Assembly (NCBI GenBank): GCA_052388135.1
Contig: JBQTIM010000070.1
Coordinates: forward strand, 1 to 5,218
Direction: 5' to 3'
Length of the DNA: 5,218 bases
DNA from: JBQTIM01 sp052388135
GTDB lineage: Bacteria > Elusimicrobiota > Elusimicrobia > FEN-1173
Shown here: one piece after another, positions 1 through 4,429 of the stretch
Numbering within the stretch: the stretch's first letter is position 1
Layout of the letters: the number at the start of each line of letters is the position of its first letter
Made by a program: the position numbers and the translations under genes
The notes under the pieces: generated by a model
Seen by the model: only the letters and a program-made list of their open reading frames with translations
What the model was told of the DNA's origin: nothing
The model's database searches: none

Positions 1-419
1 TGGAAAGCCGGCTCGCCCACCAGGGAGAGAAACCAGCCCGGCCAGGGACGGGTCTCAAACTCCAATTCCGCCTTTACATCGTCCCTTTCCAAGCCCTGCT
101 TCTTTTCGTATCTAAATCTAAATGCGAATTTGTCATGTGTTAATGGAAATCGGATTTTTGCTTCCTGCCGAATATAGAGGTGGCGGATGTTTAATGAGCC
201 CCCGGTGATCCGGAAGCCCGTGGGGGCGGCCCAAAAACGGCCGCGCCATTCCCAGGGAAACCTGTTCATGAGGCGGTCTAGTTCGTATTCCGCGTCCAGA
301 TCGTGCAGATCCGCGAAAACGGGACCCTGCGGACGGGCCGGACCTGCCGCGGCAAGAGCGGCCGTAAAGATTAGTAACAGTCTTTTAAAGTCCAGAATCA
401 ATCCAATTTGATTTTTCAT
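1..419 (-). CDS. Exported beta-rich protein, probable outer-membrane type (partial, C-terminus off window)
   Basis: This reading frame stays open on the minus strand from an ATG at 419-417 to the window edge, giving 139 codons with no stop. Residues 1-30 look like a Sec signal peptide: Lys at 2, Lys-Arg at 12-13, then a hydrophobic run LLLIFTAALAAAG (about 14-26) and a likely cleavage region near GPARP. The mature part has an acidic stretch (FADLHDLDAEYELD) and then alternating, aromatic-rich segments (FPWEWRGRFWAAP, IRHLYIRQEAKIRF, KFAFRFRYEKK, AELEFETRPWPGWF). These resemble transmembrane beta-hairpins of an outer-membrane barrel, but I recognise no family. An in-frame ATG at 455-453 would add 12 residues in front (MLAYFTRTEILA). 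I prefer 419 because it gives a more ordinary signal peptide, although neither start has a good Shine-Dalgarno sequence. The part at 61-180 is clearly more AT-rich than the other genes. It is transcribed divergently from the response regulator. Confidence 0.62.
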   Translation of the reverse strand, partial: MKNQIGLILDFKRLLLIFTAALAAAGPARPQGPVFADLHDLDAEYELDRLMNRFPWEWRGRFWAAPTGFRITGGSLNIRHLYIRQEAKIRFPLTHDKFAFRFRYEKKQGLERDDVKAELEFETRPWPGWFLSLVGEPAF

Positions 420-486
420 GGCAAGAATTTCAGTCCTGGTAAAATATGCTAACATCCGCTAGGCTTATGGGAAATAGGGGGGGCCC
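420..486. promoter_or_regulatory. Divergent intergenic spacer, probable back-to-back promoters
   Basis: These 67 bp separate the start codons of two divergent genes, so any dedicated promoters must lie here or inside the genes. The middle is AT-rich. It contains TAAAAT (440-445) and TATGCT (445-450) on the plus strand and TATTTT (446-441) on the minus strand as possible -10 hexamers, but I could not pair any of them with a convincing -35. A run of seven G (477-483) just before the plus-strand ATG is the only SD-like sequence for that gene. An in-frame TAG at 475-477 excludes an earlier start for it. Confidence 0.35.
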
Positions 487-1449
487 ATGACGGCCAAAAT
501 CCTTTTGGCTGATGATGATCCGGCGTTGTTGAACGGCACGGCCGCCATCTTGGAGGGGGAAGGCTATGTGGTCTCCAAGGCCGGCTCGGGCGCCGAGGCC
601 TTGGCCCGGTTGCGCCGGGACCAGTTCGATCTGGTCATTTCCGACGTCGTCATGCCGGACCTGACGGGTCTGGACCTCATCAAGAAAATGGGTGAGGATC
701 CTCTCCTTCGCCACATTCCCGCCATCCTGGTCTCCGCCAAGCGCGTGGAGTTCGAGGACCGCCTTCAAGGCCTGGGGGCCGGCAGCGACGACTACATCGT
801 GAAGCCTTGCGCCCCGGAGGAAATCTGCGCCCGGGTGAAGGCGGTGCTGCATCGCGCGCGCATCGGCCTGGACGCCAATCCTCTCACCCGCCTGCCGGGC
901 AACAGCTCCATCCTCCTCCACATCGAGCGCCTGCTGGCGGCTCAAACGCCCTTCGCCATCCTCTACGCCGACCTGAACAACTTCAAATCTTTCAACGACC
1001 GCTACGGCTTCCTGCGGGGCGACGACGTGATCCGTTTCACGGCCCAGGTGCTGAGGGAATCGGCGGCGGCCGAGCCCTCCAGGGACTTCATCGGTCACGT
1101 GGGCGGCGACGATTTCGTGATCATCACAGTTCCCGAGCGGGCGGCGCCGCTTTGCGAGACGATCCTGCGGGAGTTCGACCGGGGCATCGTCCGCTTCTAC
1201 GACGCCGAGGACCTGTCGCGCCGCGGCCTGGCCGTCACGGACCGCCGCGGGCAGCAGGTGTTCCATCCCATCGTCAGCGTGGCCATCGGCGTGGTGACCA
1301 ACGCCCAACGGCAGATCCAATCCCTGGGCGAGGTGTCCCAGATCGGCGCCGAAATGAAAAAGTTCGCCAAAAACCAAACCGGCAGCCGGTTCGCCGTGGA
1401 CCGCCGCCGACTGTCCCGGCGCCGCGGCGACCGACCCGGTCTGAATTAG
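487..1449 (+). CDS. REC-GGDEF response regulator, putative diguanylate cyclase
   Basis: This 320-residue two-domain protein has a REC receiver domain at about 3-122: acidic pair D9/D10, phospho-acceptor D53 in SDVVMPD, switch residue S83 and K106 in the KP motif. A GGDEF domain at about 129-300 follows with only a short linker. The expected product is c-di-GMP from two GTP, controlled by a sensor kinase not present here. GGDEF landmarks are NPLTRLPGN (131-139), the metal-binding Asp D162 in DLNNFKSFND, and N170 and D179 as the guanine-contacting pair. D179 argues for GTP rather than the GTP/ATP specificity of Hypr-type enzymes. The signature is GGDDF (206-210), not GG(D/E)EF. The RxxD inhibitory-site position reads PSRD (197-200), so the Arg is missing. 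The end, GAEMKKFAKNQTGSRFAVDRR, resembles the usual C-terminus of REC-GGDEF proteins and is followed by a basic tail (LSRRRGDR). ATG 487 is the first start after an in-frame stop. The stop codon abuts a repeat element. Confidence 0.93.
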   Translation: MTAKILLADDDPALLNGTAAILEGEGYVVSKAGSGAEALARLRRDQFDLVISDVVMPDLTGLDLIKKMGEDPLLRHIPAILVSAKRVEFEDRLQGLGAGSDDYIVKPCAPEEICARVKAVLHRARIGLDANPLTRLPGNSSILLHIERLLAAQTPFAILYADLNNFKSFNDRYGFLRGDDVIRFTAQVLRESAAAEPSRDFIGHVGGDDFVIITVPERAAPLCETILREFDRGIVRFYDAEDLSRRGLAVTDRRGQQVFHPIVSVAIGVVTNAQRQIQSLGEVSQIGAEMKKFAKNQTGSRFAVDRRRLSRRRGDRPGLN

Positions 1450-1627
1450 TGTAGTGTCTCCAACACTTCTTTACTTATGTCATTGCGAGGAGCGTTGTCT
1501 GCGACGAAGCAATCCCAGCTTTCAGTGCACCGAGAATCGTTTTTCAGCGCAGGCGGCCCCTGGGATTGCTTCGCCTTCGGCTCGCAATGACATCCTAATA
1601 AGTCAAGAGACTTATGCGACACCACAC
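1449..1627. mobile_element. MITE-like palindromic element with TA flanks
   Basis: This 179-bp non-coding element is bounded by GTGTAGTGTC (1449-1458) and GACACCACAC (1618-1627), terminal inverted repeats matching at 9 of 10 positions. TA lies directly outside both ends (1447-1448 and 1628-1629), as expected of a target duplication made by Tc1/mariner-IS630 type transposition. Two perfect inverted repeats are nested inside: TGTCATTGCGAG (1478-1489) with CTCGCAATGACA (1581-1592), and CGAAGCAATCCCAG (1505-1518) with CTGGGATTGCTTCG (1560-1573). These enclose a 41-nt loop. It encodes no plausible protein, so it would be a non-autonomous element. From memory, and unchecked here, similar CATTGCGAG...GAAGCAATCCC sequences recur between genes in many bacterial genomes. 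The family assignment is inferred from ends, size and TA flanks only. Confidence 0.68.
1478..1592. repeat. Nested inverted repeat (12 bp + 14 bp perfect arms)
   Basis: This is the core of the MITE-like element. A perfect 12-bp outer stem (1478-1489 with 1581-1592) and a perfect 14-bp inner stem (1505-1518 with 1560-1573) are separated by an asymmetric internal loop of 15 nt on the left and 7 nt on the right. The terminal loop is 1519-1559. As RNA it would form a stable stem-loop in the 3' untranslated region of the response-regulator transcript. No U-run follows directly, so it is not itself a typical intrinsic terminator. Confidence 0.8.
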
Positions 1628-1650
1628 TAGCCCGAATTCCCCGGTTGGAT

Positions 1651-1682
1651 CGCGGGATTCGACGAAAAATCCCGGGCTTTTT
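1651..1682 (+). terminator. Candidate intrinsic terminator, plus strand
   Basis: CGGGATT (1653-1659) pairs with AATCCCG (1668-1674) in a 7-bp stem with an 8-nt loop. A further C-G pair (1651 with 1676) is possible after one mismatch. TTTTT follows at 1678-1682, two to four bases past the stem. It would end the response-regulator transcript. It now lies about 200 bp past that stop codon, but would be only about 20 bp past it without the MITE-like element. Confidence 0.55.
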
Positions 1683-1737
1683 CCTTCAAAAAAAGTTCGG
1701 CCGTGGTCCGGGCTGCGCTCTCACTTTTTTGTTTCGC

Positions 1738-1782
1738 AAAAATCCCCGTCTTTTCCGTCTCGGTCCTCGCGCCCGACCGGGG
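1738..1782 (-). terminator. Possible intrinsic terminator, minus strand
   Basis: On the minus strand, just past the BON-like stop, CCCCGGTC (from 1782) can pair with GACGGGG (1750-1744) with one bulged base, followed by ATTTTT (1743-1738). The loop is long and contains a competing CGGTC/GACCG pairing, so the hairpin is weaker than the plus-strand one. Its position at the end of the serS unit and its similarity to the opposite arm support the call. Confidence 0.35.
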
Positions 1783-1790
1783 AATCCGGG

Positions 1791-2105
1791 CTAGCCGGGA
1801 CCTCCGCCCCTCTTCTTTTTCCAGCGCAGGCCGACCTTCTCCCAGTTCGCCAGTTTCCAATGCAGGTCGCGGACGCCGTGAACCGTGCGCACGGCCGTTT
1901 CCACGCCTCGGATTTCCCGGGCGAATTCGGCCTCGGTCGGAGATACCATGTTGGAGAACACCAGAGATCCGTGGATTTCGACGCTCCCTTTTTCCACATA
2001 CACGTCCAGCCTGCTGGTGTCTATCCAGCGCCGCACCAGTTGGACTCGGACGTTGGAAACCAACTGGCCGTCTTTTTTCTTGTCGTTGGCGCCGGGGCTC
2101 ATCAT
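1791..2105 (-). CDS. Small BON-domain-like protein, translationally coupled to serS
   Basis: This 104-residue protein has no signal peptide or membrane segment, so it is probably cytoplasmic. Residues about 15-88 resemble a single BON fold: a helix (VSNVRVQLVRRWIDTS), a beta pair around a glycine turn (LDVYVEKGSVEIHGSLVF, 33-50), a helix with AEFAREIRGVETAV (59-72), and a final strand/helix (VHGVRDLHWKLANWEKVGLRW). The V-E-KG-V-I-G and RGV...VHGVRDL pattern is the BON signature. BON domains usually bind phospholipid or mediate protein contacts in envelope proteins, and the absence of an export signal is unusual for that role. The tail KKKRGGG is basic. The start codon overlaps the serS stop (ATGA at 2105-2102) and there is no Shine-Dalgarno sequence, so translation probably depends on ribosomes finishing serS. 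A second ATG directly follows the first. The precise function is unknown. Confidence 0.72.
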   Translation of the reverse strand: MMSPGANDKKKDGQLVSNVRVQLVRRWIDTSRLDVYVEKGSVEIHGSLVFSNMVSPTEAEFAREIRGVETAVRTVHGVRDLHWKLANWEKVGLRWKKKRGGGPG

Positions 2106-3391
2106 CGGGGCATGAGCCGGTCCTTTCGCAAATAAGGGCGGAGGACTTCCGGCACGGCCACGGAACCGTCGGGCTGCTGGAAGTTTTCCAAAATCGCCGC
2201 CGCCGTGCGCCCGACGGCCAGGCCCGAGCCGTTGAGGGTGTGGACGAACGCCCGCCCGCCGTCCTTGCGCTTGAAGCGGATGTCCATGCGGCGCGCCTGG
2301 AAATCCGCGAAAGTGGAGCAGGACGATATCTCCCGCCAGGCGCCCTGCCCGGCGCCGCTTTTGTCCCCCGGCATCCAGACCTCCAAATCATAAGTTTTGG
2401 CCGCGGAGAAACCCAGGTCGCCGGCGCACAGCTCCATCACGCGGTAGGGAAGGCCCAGCCTTTTCAGAACTTCCTCGGCGTGGCCGGTGAGAAGCTCCAG
2501 CTCCCGCGGCGAGTCTTCGGGCCGGCAAAAGCGGACCAGCTCCACCTTGTTGAACTGGTGGTTGCGGATGAGCCCCCGCGTGTCCTTGCCGTAGGAGCCC
2601 GCTTCGCGGCGGAAGCAAGCCGTGTAGGCGCAGAGGGCCCGCGGCAGATCGCCTTCCTCGAGAGTTTCCGAGCGGTGGAGGTTCGTCAGGGGAACTTCGG
2701 CGGTGGGGATGAGGTAGAGGTCGTCCTCCTTGCAGGCGTAAAGCTCCTCGGCGAACTTGGGGAGCTGGCCCGTGCCCGTCAGGGACGCGCCGTTGGCGAG
2801 GAAAGGCGGAAAAATTTCCAGGTAGCCGTGCTCGGCGGCGAGGTCCAGCATGTAGGAGATGAGGGCGCGCTCCAGCCGCGCGCCGTCGCCGGCCAGGACG
2901 GCGAAACGCGCGCCCGCCAGTTTGGCTCCCCGGGCCATGTCCAAAATCCCCAGCGCCTCGCCCAGGTCTTGGTGGTCCCGCGCGCCGGGCAGGGGCCGGG
3001 CCTCGCCGTGCCGCCGGACCTCGCGGTTGTCGGAAGGACCGCCTCCCTCCGGCGCCGACGGATCCGGCAAATTGGGCAGGCCCAGAAGCCCTTCCGCGAG
3101 GGAAGCCTCCAGCGCCGCGGCTTTTTCCTCCAGCTCCTTCAGGCGGGCCTTGCCGCTTTCCATCTCTTTGATGAGGGCGGAGGCGTCCTTTTTGTCGCGT
3201 TTGAGGCGGCCGATCTCGTCGGCGGCCTTGTTCCTGGCGGCCCGCAGGGTTTCGGCTTCGCCGTTGACGAGGCGCCACTGGTCGTCGAGAGAAATGAGCT
3301 GCTCCAAAGCGGGCAAGGACCGGCCGCCGCGGCTTTTCAGGCCCCGGCGGACGGCCTCGGGATCGGAGCGAAGGAGTTTGAGGTCCAGCAT
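2102..3391 (-). CDS. serS: Seryl-tRNA synthetase
   Basis: This class II aminoacyl-tRNA synthetase makes Ser-tRNA(Ser), and the product also charges tRNA(Sec) where present. At 429 residues it has the usual bacterial SerRS length. Residues about 27-105 form the charged, heptad-like helical arm that grips the long variable arm of tRNA(Ser). The catalytic domain follows, with the serine-binding TAE (230-232), motif 2 from FRREAGSYGKDTRG to NHQF (260-280), EISSCSTFADFQARR (354-368), and motif 3 NGSGLAVGRTAAAILENFQ (387-405) with its conserved Arg. The start MLDLKLLRSDPEAVRRGL matches the canonical SerRS N-terminus, which fixes the ATG. One oddity is the stretch GDKSGAGQGAW (342-352) before EISSCS, which seems slightly longer than the usual short PGQGKYR-type loop. 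No clear SD sequence precedes the ATG. The stop overlaps the start of the downstream BON-like gene. Confidence 0.97.
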   Translation of the reverse strand: MLDLKLLRSDPEAVRRGLKSRGGRSLPALEQLISLDDQWRLVNGEAETLRAARNKAADEIGRLKRDKKDASALIKEMESGKARLKELEEKAAALEASLAEGLLGLPNLPDPSAPEGGGPSDNREVRRHGEARPLPGARDHQDLGEALGILDMARGAKLAGARFAVLAGDGARLERALISYMLDLAAEHGYLEIFPPFLANGASLTGTGQLPKFAEELYACKEDDLYLIPTAEVPLTNLHRSETLEEGDLPRALCAYTACFRREAGSYGKDTRGLIRNHQFNKVELVRFCRPEDSPRELELLTGHAEEVLKRLGLPYRVMELCAGDLGFSAAKTYDLEVWMPGDKSGAGQGAWREISSCSTFADFQARRMDIRFKRKDGGRAFVHTLNGSGLAVGRTAAAILENFQQPDGSVAVPEVLRPYLRKDRLMPR

Positions 3392-3398
3392 GGAGGCT

Positions 3399-3427
3399 AT
3401 CTTATCAGATAGGATTCGGAGGGTCCA
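3399..3427 (-). promoter_or_regulatory. Possible serS promoter, near-leaderless
   Basis: On the minus strand TGGACC (3427-3422, 4 of 6 to TTGACA) and TAAGAT (3404-3399, 4 of 6 to TATAAT) are separated by exactly 17 bp. The -10 ends 7 bp before the serS ATG, so the predicted transcript would start at or next to the ATG. This fits the lack of an SD sequence there. CTATCT and AGATAG (3397-3402 and 3407-3412) also form a 6-bp inverted repeat with a 4-nt loop over the -10, which could be an operator or just coincidence. Confidence 0.33.
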
Positions 3428-3492
3428 CGCGGCGGGCGGTCGCGGCCGTTGCCGGCGGTCCGGAAAGGAATTACGGCCTGGAAAACCGCTCT

Positions 3493-3511
3493 CCCGCCGC
3501 CCGGGGGCGGG
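3493..3511 (-). terminator. GC-rich hairpin after the phosphoesterase gene, weak terminator candidate
   Basis: CCCGCC (3493-3498) and GGCGGG (3506-3511) form a perfect 6-bp GC stem with a 7-nt loop, about 10 bp past the phosphoesterase stop on the minus strand. The nearest U-run is only four bases and lies several bases downstream. It may attenuate rather than stop transcription into serS, and in DNA this GC-rich it may be chance. The rest of the 129-bp gap holds the possible serS promoter and nothing else I recognise. Confidence 0.25.
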
Positions 3512-3520
3512 CCGGCCGCG

Positions 3521-4426
3521 TCATTCCACCGATCCGCCCGCCGATATGAAGGCGATCTCGGGCGGGACGCGGAACCTCACGGGGAGGACGCTGGTGCCGA
3601 TGCCGGAGCTGACGTACATGTGCTGGGAGCCGCGCCGCACGGCTCCCGCGGCGTAACGCTCGCGGTAGCGGGAGGGCACGATGGGCCGGCCCATGAGCGG
3701 AAGTTTCACCTGGCCGCCATGGGTGTGGCCGGCCAGGGTCAGCCCGGCTTTGGGCGGCAGGAGCGGGAACACGTCGGGGTTGTGGGTGATCACCACCGCC
3801 GGCTCCCCCTCGGGAACGGGCGCCAGCGCGCGCTCGATGTTGGGCCGGCGCGTCCACTTGTCCGCCACGCCGACGAGCCAGACGCGGCGGCCTTCGTGAT
3901 CCAGGGCCACGGCTTCGTCCTCCAAAACTTTTATCCCCGCCGCCTCGAGGGCGCGCTGGATGCGGAAGCCGTCGTACCACCAGTCGTGGTTGCCCAGCAC
4001 CGCGTAGACGCCGTGGCGCGCCTTGAGGCCCGCGAGCTTCGGGCCGATGTCCTCCGGCTCGACGAAATGTCCGCCCAGAACGCCGAGGATGACGTAATCC
4101 CCCAGGAGGACCACGACGTCCGGCTCCAGGGCGTTGCAGGTCTTCACGATCTTTTCCATCTTGGTCATGCCGATGTAGGGCGAGCCCACGTGGATGTCGG
4201 CCAGGGCGGCGATGCGCAGGGGCCGGGCGCCGGCGGGCCAGTTTTCAAGCGCGAAACTTTGCCGCCGCACCACGAGCCGGTTCGGCTCGAAATAAAAGGA
4301 ATACGCGGCCAGGGACAGGCCGGCCAGGAACAACAGCCCCAGCGAAATGGCCAGCTTGGATTTTAGCCTGTCGCGCAGGCGGCGTTCGCGATGCCGCCTT
4401 TCCGGTTTTTCCGAAGGTTTGTCCAT
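3521..4426 (-). CDS. Membrane-anchored calcineurin-like metallophosphoesterase (YkuE/YaeI/LpxG-like)
   Basis: This 301-residue protein has a strongly basic N-terminus (residues 7-24, rich in Arg and Lys), then one hydrophobic segment at about 25-45 (LAISLGLLFLAGLSLAAYSF) that should act as an uncleaved anchor. The catalytic domain carries the full dinuclear metal set: ADIH (D77, H79), GDY (D110), GNHD (N146, H147), H215 in THNPD, and GHTHGGQ (H234, H236). The order and spacing fit the YkuE/YaeI subgroup. Known members hydrolyse phosphate or pyrophosphate bonds in membrane-linked substrates. Chlamydial LpxG, a UDP-2,3-diacylglucosamine hydrolase of lipid A synthesis, is one, but the substrate cannot be read from this sequence. 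The ATG has a good SD, AAAGGA six bases upstream, placed inside the end of rtcB. The gene starts 3 bp after the rtcB stop, so the two are very likely cotranscribed. The charge distribution predicts a cytoplasmic N-terminus with the enzyme on the far side of the membrane, or a peripheral hairpin arrangement. Confidence 0.88.
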   Translation of the reverse strand: MDKPSEKPERRHRERRLRDRLKSKLAISLGLLFLAGLSLAAYSFYFEPNRLVVRRQSFALENWPAGARPLRIAALADIHVGSPYIGMTKMEKIVKTCNALEPDVVVLLGDYVILGVLGGHFVEPEDIGPKLAGLKARHGVYAVLGNHDWWYDGFRIQRALEAAGIKVLEDEAVALDHEGRRVWLVGVADKWTRRPNIERALAPVPEGEPAVVITHNPDVFPLLPPKAGLTLAGHTHGGQVKLPLMGRPIVPSRYRERYAAGAVRRGSQHMYVSSGIGTSVLPVRFRVPPEIAFISAGGSVE

Positions 4427-4429
4427 CGT

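Larger units (their letters stand above)
1627..1794. repeat. Imperfect 168-bp palindrome between convergent genes
   Basis: The outer 22 bases match in inverted orientation at 20 of 22 positions: 1627-1648 begins CTAGCCCGAATTCCCCGG, and the reverse complement of 1773-1794 begins CTAGCCCGGATTCCCCGG. Inside these the two arms keep a recognisable shared order read inward: CGCG-GGA, GACG with an A-run, a GC patch, TTTTT, then C-AAAAAA-GT. The arms look like diverged inverted copies of about 84 bp meeting near 1710. The right end supplies the TAG stop (1793-1791) of the minus-strand BON-like gene. The left end carries the TAG that would end the plus-strand gene if the neighbouring MITE-like element were absent. 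It may be two related terminator modules or a separate repeat family. Confidence 0.6.

Noticed and set aside
430..1377. Long minus-strand reading frame opposite the REC-GGDEF gene (315 codons)
   Set aside because: It lies antisense to a clear REC-GGDEF gene. Its translation has no recognisable domain and its openness follows from high GC at third codon positions.
1449..1627. A complete insertion sequence
   Set aside because: The element is only 179 bp and has no transposase frame, so at most it is a non-autonomous derivative.
1450..1790. CRISPR array, tRNA or small gene in the intergenic region
   Set aside because: The repeats are inverted pairs rather than regularly spaced direct repeats. 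No cloverleaf is visible, and the reading frames there run into the neighbouring antisense shadows.
1703..3412. 569-codon plus-strand reading frame across serS
   Set aside because: It is antisense to serS and the BON-like gene, low in complexity, and matches nothing. The opposite strand carries all the SerRS motifs.
3392..3520. T-box or other amino-acid riboswitch ahead of serS
   Set aside because: The 129-bp gap has no T-box-like conserved sequence, no specifier-loop arrangement and no strong terminator/antiterminator pair.
3449..4366. 305-codon plus-strand reading frame across the phosphoesterase
   Set aside because: It is the antisense shadow of a gene with intact metallophosphoesterase motifs.
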